Assembly (NCBI RefSeq): GCF_022601675.1
Contig: NZ_JAKVIL010000015.1
Span: 1-64,000 of the forward strand
From: Ancylobacter gelatini
Lineage (GTDB): Bacteria > Pseudomonadota > Alphaproteobacteria > Rhizobiales > Xanthobacteraceae
DNA: 64,000 nt
Direction: 5' to 3'
The notes beneath the pieces were generated by a model. It was not told where the DNA came from and made no database searches. It saw only the letters and a list, made by a program, of their open reading frames with translations. The translations under genes were made by a program, and so were the position numbers. How positions within the stretch are numbered: the first letter of the stretch is position 1; every line of letters starts with the position of its first letter. Below are positions 16,520-24,629 of the stretch, piece after piece.

Positions 16520-17485
16520 ATGAATTTCAAAGCTGTGCTACTTGCGAGCGCCCTCTCCGGTGCGCTGTTTTCCGTCGGTGCCAACGCCGCGGAGCTCACG
16601 GTCGGCTTTTCGCAGATCGGTTCGGAATCGGGATGGCGCGCGGCCGAGACCACCGTCTCCAAGGCCGAGGCCAAGAAGCGGAACGTCAATCTCAAGATTG
16701 CCGACGCCCAGCAGAAGCAGGAAAACCAGATCAAGGCGATCCGCTCCTTCATCGCGCAGGGCGTGGACGCGATCTTCCTCGCGCCCGTCGTCGCCACCGG
16801 CTGGGATTCGGTGCTGAAGGAGGCCAAGGAGGCCAGCATTCCGGTCGTGCTGCTCGACCGCGACATCGATCCGTCCGGCAAGGAGCTGTACCTCACCGCC
16901 GTCACCTCCGATTCGGTGCATGAAGGCAAGGTCGCCGGCGAGTGGCTGGTGAAGACCGCCGCGGGCAAGCCCTGCAACGTCGTGGAGCTTCAGGGCACCG
17001 TCGGCGCCTCGGTCGCCACCAACCGCAAGAAGGGCTTCGAGGACGGCATCGCCGGCGCCTCCAACGTCAAGATCGTCCGCAGCCAGACCGGCGACTTCAC
17101 CCGTGCCAAGGGCAAGGAAGTGATGGAAAGCTTCATCAAGGCCGAAGGCGGCGGCAAGACGATCTGCGCGGTCTATGCCCATAATGACGACATGATGGTC
17201 GGCGCGATCCAGGCGATGAAGGAGGCCGGGCTTAAGCCGGGCACCGACATCCTCACCGTTTCCATCGATGCCGTGCCGGACATCTTCAAGGCGATGGCCG
17301 CCGGCGAGGCGAACGCCACCGTCGAACTCACCCCCAACATGGCCGGTCCCGCCTTCGACGCGGTCATGGCCTTCAAGGCCAAGGGGACGGTTCCGCCCAA
17401 GTGGATCCAGACCGAATCCAAGCTCTACACGCAGGCGGACAACCCCATGGCCGTCTACGAGTCGAAGAAAGACCTTGGATACTGA
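16520..17485 (+). CDS. ytfQ: Galactofuranose-type sugar-binding protein of ABC importer
   Basis: Periplasmic binding protein of 321 aa in the ribose/galactose family, closest in pattern to YtfQ, which binds galactofuranose and galactopyranose. A signal peptide ends at about residue 24 (GANAAELTVGFSQIG). The mature start ELTVGFSQIGSESGWR and the segments FLAPVVATGWDSVLKEAK and VLLDRDID are typical. ATG 16520 is preferred over 16505, with GGGAGA 7 nt upstream and the signal peptide starting cleanly. Genes for the ATPase and two permeases follow. Relatives also bind L-arabinofuranose-like pentoses, which would fit the enzymes downstream. Confidence 0.88.
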   Translation: MNFKAVLLASALSGALFSVGANAAELTVGFSQIGSESGWRAAETTVSKAEAKKRNVNLKIADAQQKQENQIKAIRSFIAQGVDAIFLAPVVATGWDSVLKEAKEASIPVVLLDRDIDPSGKELYLTAVTSDSVHEGKVAGEWLVKTAAGKPCNVVELQGTVGASVATNRKKGFEDGIAGASNVKIVRSQTGDFTRAKGKEVMESFIKAEGGGKTICAVYAHNDDMMVGAIQAMKEAGLKPGTDILTVSIDAVPDIFKAMAAGEANATVELTPNMAGPAFDAVMAFKAKGTVPPKWIQTESKLYTQADNPMAVYESKKDLGY

Positions 17486-17493
17486 GCCCGTCG

Positions 17494-17562
17494 CGCCGCG
17501 TGCCTTCGGTGCGCGGCGTCGCTCGGCCCCTCCCGCGAGCCGGTACCCTCCGCCGGCTCGCG
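17494..17562 (+). promoter_or_regulatory. Two strong stem-loops between ytfQ and ytfR
   Basis: The first hairpin pairs CGCCGCG (17494-17500) with CGCGGCG (17512-17518), with an inner GCC(TTC)GGT, i.e. a C(TTCG)G loop. The second pairs CGCGAGCCGG (17534-17543) with CCGGCTCGCG (17553-17562). No T-tract follows either. Their position after the binding-protein gene suggests mRNA stabilisation or partial termination, giving more YtfQ than membrane components. Confidence 0.5.
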
Positions 17563-17590
17563 ACGGTCACCCTGTCGTTCCGAGACTGCC

Positions 17591-19153
17591 ATGCAGACGC
17601 TTGATCCCCTCCTCCCGCCATCTCCGGCGACCGGCCATGTGCCGCTGCTGCAGGTGACCGGTTTCAGCAAGGCCTTCGCCGGGTTTCCGGCTCTCGACAG
17701 GGTGAATCTCAATCTGGGTCATGGCGAGATCCACGCCCTTTTGGGCGAGAATGGCGCGGGCAAATCCACGCTGATCAAGACCATTACGGGCGTCGTCGCC
17801 CGCGACGCCGGCCAGTTGCGGCTCGACGGCGTGGACATCGCGCCGCGCTCGGCCGGAGAGGCGCTGACGGCCGGCATCGCGACCGTCTATCAGGAAGTGA
17901 ATCTCGCCCCCAACCTGTCGGTCGCGCAGAACCTGTTTCTCGGCCGGCAGCCGACACGGTTCGGCCTGGTGCGCGAGCGCGAGATGCGCCGGCGCGCCCA
18001 GGCGCTTCTGGCGGAGTTCGGCCTGTCGATCGATGTCGGCGCGCCGCTCGAGAGCTATTCGGTCGCGATCCAGCACATCGTCGCCATTGCCCGTGCCGTC
18101 GACCAATCCGCGCGCGTCCTCATTCTCGACGAACCCACCGCGAGCCTCGACGCTCAGGAGGTCGAGGTGCTGTTTGCCGTCATGCGGCAGCTCAAGGCCC
18201 GCGGCATCGGTATCCTGTTCGTCACGCATTTCCTCGATCAGGTCTATGCGGTCTGCGATCGCATCACCGTGCTGCGCAACGGGCGTCTGGCCGGTAGCGC
18301 GCCGATCGCCGAACTGCCGCGCATCGAGTTGGTGAAGCTCATGCTCGGCCGCGAGCTGAGCGAGGCGACGGCCGCCCGCCCGGCGCGCGCTCCGGGCGCA
18401 TCCGGCGCGCCGGTGGCCGCCTTCACCGGCTATGGCAAGACCGGCTATGTCGCCCCCTTCGATCTCGACCTCCCTGCCGGCCACGTCGTCGCGCTGGCGG
18501 GCCTGCTTGGCTCCGGACGCACGGAAACGGTGCGGCTCGTCTTCGGGGCGGAGAAGGCCGATTGCGGCACTGTCCGGACGGCCGGTGCGGTCGCGGCGGT
18601 CGGGTCGCCGCGCGAGGCGATGCGCCTTGGCTTCGGCTACTGCCCCGAGGAACGCAAGACCGAGGGCATCGTGGCCGATCTCTCGGTGCGGGAGAATATC
18701 GTGCTGGCGCTTCAGGCCCAGCGCGGGCCGCTGAGGCCGTTGTCGCGCCGCGAGCAGGACGAGATCGCGGCAAGGTTCATCCGGTTGCTCGATATAAGGC
18801 CGCCGGATCCCTCGCGCCCGATCGGGCTGCTGTCGGGCGGCAACCAGCAGAAGGCGCTGCTGGCCCGCTGGCTTGCCACCAAGCCGCGCCTGCTGATCCT
18901 CGACGAGCCGACGCGCGGGATCGACGTCGGCGCCCATGCCGAGATCATCAAGCTGATCCGCGAACTGTGCGACGAGGGCATGGCGCTGCTGGTGGTCTCT
19001 TCCGAGCTCGACGAGATCGTCACCTATGCCGACGAGGTGATCGTGCTGCGCGACCGGGCCCATGTCGCGCGGCTCACCGGTTCGCAGATCGACGTCCCGG
19101 CCATTCTCGCCGCGATCGCCGACACGCCGCCCGGCGCGGCGGCGACGGCGTAA
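17591..19153 (+). CDS. ytfR: Sugar ABC transporter ATP-binding protein, YtfR-like
   Basis: Cytoplasmic ATPase (520 aa) with two nucleotide-binding domains in tandem, as in all CUT2 sugar importers. The first has GENGAGKST (Walker A), the signature region around SVAIQHIVAIARAV and [12 protein letters not shown] (Walker B). The second has a degenerate Walker A (GLLGSGRTET), [16 protein letters not shown] and [14 protein letters not shown]. This asymmetry is normal in the family. It pairs with the two permeases encoded immediately downstream. Confidence 0.92.
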   Translation: MQTLDPLLPPSPATGHVPLLQVTGFSKAFAGFPALDRVNLNLGHGEIHALLGENGAGKSTLIKTITGVVARDAGQLRLDGVDIAPRSAGEALTAGIATVYQEVNLAPNLSVAQNLFLGRQPTRFGLVREREMRRRAQALLAEFGLSIDVGAPLESYSVAIQHIVAIARAVDQSARVLILDEPTASLDAQEVEVLFAVMRQLKARGIGILFVTHFLDQVYAVCDRITVLRNGRLAGSAPIAELPRIELVKLMLGRELSEATAARPARAPGASGAPVAAFTGYGKTGYVAPFDLDLPAGHVVALAGLLGSGRTETVRLVFGAEKADCGTVRTAGAVAAVGSPREAMRLGFGYCPEERKTEGIVADLSVRENIVLALQAQRGPLRPLSRREQDEIAARFIRLLDIRPPDPSRPIGLLSGGNQQKALLARWLATKPRLLILDEPTRGIDVGAHAEIIKLIRELCDEGMALLVVSSELDEIVTYADEVIVLRDRAHVARLTGSQIDVPAILAAIADTPPGAAATA

Positions 19154-19164
19154 GGGAGGGGCGC

Positions 19165-20160
19165 ATGGCACTGCGGCTTCCGCGCATCGGCACGTCCCAG
19201 ATCGTCGCGCTGGTGCTCATCCTGGCGGCGAACTGGTTGGTCTCCCCGCAATTCTTCGACATCCGCCTGCAGGATGGCCGGCTGTTCGGCAGCCTGATCG
19301 ACGTGCTCAACCGTGGCGCGCCGGTGGCGCTGCTTTCGCTTGGCATGGTGCTGGTCATCGCCATGCGCGGCATCGACCTGTCGGTCGGGGCGATCATGGC
19401 GATCTGCGGCGCCATCGCCGCGAGCCTCGCCGACAGCCATTCGTTGCCGGTGGTTCTTGGCGCCGCGCTCGCCGCGGGCCTCGCCTGCGGTCTATGGAAC
19501 GGCTTTCTCGTCGCGGTGCTGGGCATACAGCCCATCGTGGCGACGCTGATCCTGATGGTGGCCGGGCGCGGCATCGCGCAACTGATCACCGAAGGACGGA
19601 TCGTCACCTTCAATTCGCCCGAGCTGGCCTTTCTCGGCGGCGGCTCGGTGCTCGGCCTGCCGACGCCGGTCGTGCTCGCGCTCTCCATGCTGGCGCTGAC
19701 GCTGATCATCGTGCGCGGCACGGCGCTCGGCCTGATGATCGAGGCCACCGGCGGCAATCCGCGCGCCAGCGCGCTCGCCGGCATCGGCACCCGGCTGATC
19801 ACCGTCGCCGTCTATATGTGGAGCGGCCTGTGCGCCGCGCTGGCCGGTATCGTCGCGGCCGCCGACATCCTCGGCGCCGATGCCAACAATGCCGGGCTGT
19901 GGCTGGAACTCGACGCCATCCTTGCCGTCGTGATCGGCGGCACCTCCCTGTTCGGCGGCCGCTTCTCCATCATTCTCGCCGTGGTCGGCGCGCTGATCAT
20001 CCAGGCGATGAATACCGGCATCCTGCTCTCCGGCCTGCCGCCCGAGACCAACCTCGTGGTGAAGGCGGTGGTCGTGCTCGCCGTACTGCTCGCCCAGTCG
20101 CCGAAGCTGGGCGGCCACGCGGCCGGGCTCGGCGTGCTGTTCAGCCGGAAGAAGGCGTGA
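19165..20160 (+). CDS. ytfT: Sugar ABC transporter permease, YtfT-like
   Basis: Inner-membrane permease of 331 aa with about nine to ten hydrophobic segments and the CUT2 landmarks MRGIDLSVGAIMAICG and the ATPase-contacting loop EATGGNPRASALAGIG. It ends in a basic tail. GGGAGG lies 5-6 nt before ATG 19165, and the gene starts 11 bp after ytfR. A longer frame extends upstream into ytfR but has no ribosome site. Confidence 0.9.
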   Translation: MALRLPRIGTSQIVALVLILAANWLVSPQFFDIRLQDGRLFGSLIDVLNRGAPVALLSLGMVLVIAMRGIDLSVGAIMAICGAIAASLADSHSLPVVLGAALAAGLACGLWNGFLVAVLGIQPIVATLILMVAGRGIAQLITEGRIVTFNSPELAFLGGGSVLGLPTPVVLALSMLALTLIIVRGTALGLMIEATGGNPRASALAGIGTRLITVAVYMWSGLCAALAGIVAAADILGADANNAGLWLELDAILAVVIGGTSLFGGRFSIILAVVGALIIQAMNTGILLSGLPPETNLVVKAVVVLAVLLAQSPKLGGHAAGLGVLFSRKKA

Positions 20161-20170
20161 GGAGACCGAC

Positions 20171-21196
20171 ATGACCTCGTCCATATCCGCCCCCGCCGCC
20201 CTTGGCCGCCTGCTGCCGGTCCTCGCCACCACCCTGGTCTTCATCGCGGGATTTCTGGTCTGCGCGAGCATCTATCCCAACTTCGCCTCGATGCGCGTGG
20301 TCATGAACCTGCTCACCGACAACGCGTTTCTCGGCATCGTCGCCGTCGGCATGACCTTCGTGATCATTTCCGGCGGCATCGATTTGTCGGTCGGCTCGGT
20401 CATCGGCTTCACCACGGTCTTCCTGGCACTGGCGATCGAGCGCTGGGGCGTGCCGCCGCTCGTCGCCTTCGCGATGATCCTGCTGATCTGCGCGGCGTTC
20501 GGCGCCGGCATGGGGGCGGTGATCCAGTATTTCGACCTGCCGCCTTTCATCGTCACCCTCGCCGGCATGTTCCTGGCGCGTGGCTTGAGCTTCCTGCTCT
20601 CGACCCAGTCCATCCCGATCAATGCGGAGCTTTACTCCCACCTGTCCGACTACGCGCTGCGTTTCGGTGCGGGGGCGCGGCTCACCGTGCCGGCCATGAT
20701 CATGCTCGCGGTCGTTGCCAGCGGGATGGTGCTGCTTCACCTCACCCGTTTTGGCGCCAATGTCTACGCGCTTGGCGGCTCGCGCACCGCCACGGCGCTG
20801 ATGGGCGTCAACGTCAACCGCTCCACGGTGCTGATCTACACGCTCTCCAGCGCTCTCGCCGGCCTGTCCGGCATCGTGTTCTCGCTGTACACCTCGTCGG
20901 GTTACTCGCTGTCGGCGGTGGGTGTCGAACTCGACGCCATCGCCGCGGTGGTGATCGGCGGCACGCTGCTCTCGGGCGGCTACGGCTTCGTCTTCGGCTC
21001 CTTCGTCGGCGTGCTGATCCAGGGCCTGATCCAGACCTACATCAGCTTCGACGGCACGCTGTCGAGCTGGTGGGCCAAGATCGCCACCGGCCTGCTGCTC
21101 TTCGCCTTCATCGCCTTCCAGCAGCTGACGCTTCACATTGCCGGCCGGTCGGGGCGCCGCCCGCGCCTTGCCACAGCAGGAGCCGCACAATCGTGA
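20171..21196 (+). CDS. yjfF: Sugar ABC transporter permease, YjfF-like
   Basis: Second permease (341 aa) of the same importer; Ytf systems use a YtfT/YjfF heterodimer. It has [15 protein letters not shown], the [17 protein letters not shown] segment typical of YjfF, and the coupling loop YALGGSRTATALMGVNV. GGAG precedes the ATG at 20171. The stop overlaps the start of the following GntR gene as GTGA, coupling regulator synthesis to the transporter operon. Confidence 0.9.
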   Translation: MTSSISAPAALGRLLPVLATTLVFIAGFLVCASIYPNFASMRVVMNLLTDNAFLGIVAVGMTFVIISGGIDLSVGSVIGFTTVFLALAIERWGVPPLVAFAMILLICAAFGAGMGAVIQYFDLPPFIVTLAGMFLARGLSFLLSTQSIPINAELYSHLSDYALRFGAGARLTVPAMIMLAVVASGMVLLHLTRFGANVYALGGSRTATALMGVNVNRSTVLIYTLSSALAGLSGIVFSLYTSSGYSLSAVGVELDAIAAVVIGGTLLSGGYGFVFGSFVGVLIQGLIQTYISFDGTLSSWWAKIATGLLLFAFIAFQQLTLHIAGRSGRRPRLATAGAAQS

Positions 21197-21915
21197 CCTC
21201 GCAGATCATCGTCATTCCCGCCCGGCGCGCCCATTCCAACCATGGGGAAGTCGCGCGCACCATCGGCATCGACATCATCGCCGGTCGCTATGGCGAGGGC
21301 GCCAAGCTGCCGGGGGACGCCGAGCTGACGCTGTTGTTCGGCGTGTCACGGCCGGTGCTGCGGGAGAGCGTGAAGACGCTGGTGGCCAAGGGCCTGCTGT
21401 CGACCAAGGCGCGTGTCGGCACCGTCGTGCTCGAGCGCGCGGCGTGGAACATGTTCGATCCCGACGTCCTCGCCTGGCATCTCGATGCCGGCATCGACAA
21501 GCGCTTCCTGCGCGACCTCTCGGAAATCCGGCTCGCGGTGGAACCCCGCGCCGCGGCGCTGGCCGCCGAGCGCCGGAGCGAAGATGATCTCGCCGTCATG
21601 CGCCGGGCGGTCGCGCGAATGAGGAGCGAGCCCGGCGCCTCCGACGGTTTTGCCGAGGCGGACCTCATTCTGCACGTCGCGGTCGCCACCGCCTCGGGCA
21701 ATCCCTTCATGCGGTCGATCGGCGCGGTGATCGAGGCGGCGTTGCGCGCTTCGTTCGTGCTCAGCGCGCCCGGCGACGCACGCGAGCACGACATCGCGGT
21801 CGCCGCGCATGAGCGCATCGTCGAGGCCATCGCGGATCGTGACGCCGAGGCGGCCGGCGCGGCGATGATGAACGTGATCTTCAATGGCCTGCGCCGCCAG
21901 GGCGCGGCAGGCTGA
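21193..21915 (+). CDS. FadR-type GntR regulator of the sugar operon
   Basis: A 240-aa winged-helix regulator with an FCD effector domain. The DNA-binding part is VARTIGIDIIAGRYGEGAKLP and SRPVLRESVKTLVAKGLL. The C-terminal domain has the metal/ligand residues in EADLILHVAVATASGNPF and later His. Start is GTG 21193, overlapping the yjfF stop, with CAGGAG about 10 nt upstream. Being inside the operon between transport and catabolic genes, it is likely a repressor relieved by a sugar acid such as arabonate or 2-keto-3-deoxy acid (inference). A candidate site lies before ytfQ. Confidence 0.87.
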   Translation: MTSQIIVIPARRAHSNHGEVARTIGIDIIAGRYGEGAKLPGDAELTLLFGVSRPVLRESVKTLVAKGLLSTKARVGTVVLERAAWNMFDPDVLAWHLDAGIDKRFLRDLSEIRLAVEPRAAALAAERRSEDDLAVMRRAVARMRSEPGASDGFAEADLILHVAVATASGNPFMRSIGAVIEAALRASFVLSAPGDAREHDIAVAAHERIVEAIADRDAEAAGAAMMNVIFNGLRRQGAAG

Positions 21916-21927
21916 ACAGGTGCGCAG

Positions 21928-23676
21928 ATGAGCGATGACGGGTCGAGACATGACGACAAGAAGGCGCTGCGCAGCCAGGCCTGGTTCGGCCGCCAGGACA
22001 AGATGGGCTTTTACTATCGGTCCTTCCTGAAGAATTCCGGCCAGCCGCAGGACCGCTTCGACGGGCGACCCGTGATCGGTATCTGCAACACCTGGTCCGA
22101 ACTCACGCCCTGCAACATCCATTTCCGCGACCTTGCCGAGCATGTGCGGCGCGGCGTGCTGGATGCCGGCGGCTATCCGCTGGAATTCCCGGTCTCCTCG
22201 CTTGGCGAGGTGACGATGCGCCCGACCGCCATGCTGTTCCGCAATCTCGCCTCGATGGATGTCGAGGAGGCGATCCGCGCGCATCCGCTCGACGGCGTGG
22301 TGCTGCTGATGGGCTGCGACAAGACCACGCCGGCGCTGCTCATGGGCGCCGCGTCCGCCGATCTGCCCGCCATCGGCGTTTCCGGCGGGCCGCAGCTGCG
22401 CGGCGTCTATCGCGGCCAGATCATCGGCTCGGGCACCAACATCATCTCGATGAGCGAGCAGCTGCGCGCCGGCGAAGTGACGCTGGAAGAGTTTCACGAG
22501 GCCGAAGCCGGGATGAACCGCTCGTCCGGCTCGTGCATGACCATGGGCACCGCCTCCACCATGGCCTCGATGGTCGAGGCACTGGGGCTCGGCCTGCCCG
22601 AGAACGCCGCCATTCCGGCGGTCGATGCCCGGCGCAACCTACTGGCCCGCATGGCGGGCCGGCGCATCGTCGAGATGGTGGGCGAGGACCTCAAGCCCTC
22701 GGACATCCTCACACGCGCCGCCTTCGAGAATGCCATCCGCACGCTGGCCGCGATCGGCGGCTCCACCAATGCGGTGGTGCATCTGCTCGCCATCGCCGGC
22801 CGGGTCGGCATCGAGCTGACGCTGGCCGATTTCGACCGGCTCGGACGCGACATCCATTGCCTCGTCGATCTGATGCCTTCGGGACGCTTCCTGATGGAGG
22901 ATTTCTATTATGCCGGCGGCCTGCCGGCGGTGCTGCGCACGCTCGGCGAGCGCGGCCTGCTCCACAAGGACGCCCGCACCGTCAACGGACGCACCGTCTG
23001 GGAAAACGTCGAGAAGGCGCCGAACTGGAATCCCGAGGTGATCACCCCGTTCGAGGCGCCGTTCAAGCCCGATGCTGGTATCGCCATCCTCACCGGCAAC
23101 CTCGCCCCGGACGGCGCGGTGATCAAGCCGAGCGCAGCGTCGCCGCATCTGATGCAGCACACCGGCCGCGCCGTGGTGTTCGAGAGCGTCGAGGAGATGC
23201 ACCACGCGGTGAACGACGAGGCGCTCGACATCGACGAGAGCTGCATCATGGTGCTGAAGAACTGCGGGCCGAAGGGCTATCCCGGCATGGCCGAGGTCGG
23301 CAACATGCCGCTGCCGGCCAAGCTGCTGCGCCAGGGCGTGCGCGACATGATCCGCATTTCCGATGCCCGCATGTCCGGCACGGCCTATGGCACGGTGGTG
23401 CTCCATGTCGCCCCCGAGGCGACCGCCGGCGGCCCGCTGGCGCTGGTGCGCAGCGGCGATCTTATCACGCTCGATGTCCCTGCCCGCTCGCTGCACCTGC
23501 ATGTGGACGAGGCCGAGCTTGCCGCCCGCCGCGCCGCCTGGGTGCCGCCGGCCCCCCATGCCAGCCGTGGCTACCAGCGCCTGTACATCGACCATGTGCT
23601 GCAGGCCGACCGCGGCGCCGATTTCGACTTCCTCGTTGGGCGCTCCGGTTCGCCGGTCGGCCGCGACAATCACTGA
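21928..23676 (+). CDS. IlvD/Edd sugar-acid dehydratase, L-arabonate dehydratase type
   Basis: Dehydrates a sugar acid to the 2-keto-3-deoxy acid using a 2Fe-2S cluster and Mg2+. The 582-aa protein keeps the three cluster Cys at 62 (ELTPCN), 130 (GCDKTTPA) and 203 (GSCMTMG), at positions offset by three from those known in rhizobial L-arabinonate dehydratase. The opening QAWFGRQDKMGFYYRSF and GICNTWSELTPCN match that enzyme. The next two genes encode the following two steps of the oxidative L-arabinose route, so L-arabonate is the likely substrate; D-fuconate or D-galactonate are possible side substrates. Confidence 0.87.
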   Translation: MSDDGSRHDDKKALRSQAWFGRQDKMGFYYRSFLKNSGQPQDRFDGRPVIGICNTWSELTPCNIHFRDLAEHVRRGVLDAGGYPLEFPVSSLGEVTMRPTAMLFRNLASMDVEEAIRAHPLDGVVLLMGCDKTTPALLMGAASADLPAIGVSGGPQLRGVYRGQIIGSGTNIISMSEQLRAGEVTLEEFHEAEAGMNRSSGSCMTMGTASTMASMVEALGLGLPENAAIPAVDARRNLLARMAGRRIVEMVGEDLKPSDILTRAAFENAIRTLAAIGGSTNAVVHLLAIAGRVGIELTLADFDRLGRDIHCLVDLMPSGRFLMEDFYYAGGLPAVLRTLGERGLLHKDARTVNGRTVWENVEKAPNWNPEVITPFEAPFKPDAGIAILTGNLAPDGAVIKPSAASPHLMQHTGRAVVFESVEEMHHAVNDEALDIDESCIMVLKNCGPKGYPGMAEVGNMPLPAKLLRQGVRDMIRISDARMSGTAYGTVVLHVAPEATAGGPLALVRSGDLITLDVPARSLHLHVDEAELAARRAAWVPPAPHASRGYQRLYIDHVLQADRGADFDFLVGRSGSPVGRDNH

Positions 23677-23692
23677 TCCGCACGAAGGGTGC

Positions 23693-24628
23693 ATGATGAC
23701 GACCAACTCCGCCGCCGGTCCCTATAAAGGTGTGTTTCCCGTTGCGCCGACGGTGTTCGACGACGAGGGGCGGCTTGATCTCGACGGCCAGAAGCGCGCC
23801 ATCGACTTCATGATCGATGCCGGCTCGCATGGCCTTTGCATCCTTGCCAACTTCTCCGAGCAGTTCGTGCTGACCGACGAGGAGCGCGACCGGGTGATGG
23901 AGGCCGTGCTGGCGCATGTCGCGGGCCGCGTGCCCGTCATCGTCACCACCACCCATTTCGCCACCCACATCTGTGCCGAGCGCTCGCGCAGGGCGCAGGA
24001 TCTGGGCGCGGCGATGGTGATGATCATGCCGCCCTATCACGGCGCGACCTTCCGCGTGCCGGAGCCGGCGATCTATGATTTCTATCGCGCGGTCTCCGAC
24101 GCCATCGACATCCCGATCATGGTGCAGGATGCCCCCGTGGCGGGCACGCCGCTCTCCGTCCCCTTCCTCGCGAAGATGGCGCGGGAAATCGAGCACCTCG
24201 CCTATTTCAAGATCGAGGTGCCGCAGGCCGCCGCCAAGCTGCGTGCGCTGATCGAGGCCGGCGGGGATGCCATCGTCGGGCCATGGGACGGCGAGGAGGC
24301 GATCACGCTGATGGCGGATCTCGACGCCGGCGCGACCGGGGCCATGACCGGCGGCGGTTATCCCGACGGCATCCGCCAGATCCTCGACCCCTATGTCGCC
24401 GGCGACCGCGAGGCGGCGCTCGACGCCTATATGCGCTGGCTGCCGCTGATCAACTATGAGAATCGGCAATGTGGCCTCGCGGCCTGCAAGGCCCTGATGA
24501 AGGAAGGCGGCGTCATAGCCCATGACACGGTGCGCGCGCCGCTGCCGGCGATGCACCCCGCCACCCGTGCGGGACTGATCGAGATCGCGACGCGGCTCGA
24601 TCCGCTCGTGCTGAAATGGGGCAAATGA
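23693..24628 (+). CDS. 2-keto-3-deoxy-L-arabonate dehydratase (DapA family)
   Basis: Class I aldolase-fold enzyme of 311 aa that removes water from L-2-keto-3-deoxyarabonate to give 2-oxoglutarate semialdehyde. It has the Schiff-base Lys in HLAYFKIEVP, the Tyr region MIMPPYHGATFRVPE and FPVAPTVFDDEGRLD at the N-terminus. Compared with dihydrodipicolinate synthase it has NFSEQF where that enzyme has a TTGE motif, as in arabinonate-pathway members. Two ATG codons in tandem (23693, 23696) follow GAAGGG; either could be used. It lies between the dehydratase and the semialdehyde dehydrogenase genes. Confidence 0.85.
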   Translation: MMTTNSAAGPYKGVFPVAPTVFDDEGRLDLDGQKRAIDFMIDAGSHGLCILANFSEQFVLTDEERDRVMEAVLAHVAGRVPVIVTTTHFATHICAERSRRAQDLGAAMVMIMPPYHGATFRVPEPAIYDFYRAVSDAIDIPIMVQDAPVAGTPLSVPFLAKMAREIEHLAYFKIEVPQAAAKLRALIEAGGDAIVGPWDGEEAITLMADLDAGATGAMTGGGYPDGIRQILDPYVAGDREAALDAYMRWLPLINYENRQCGLAACKALMKEGGVIAHDTVRAPLPAMHPATRAGLIEIATRLDPLVLKWGK

Positions 24629-24629
24629 C

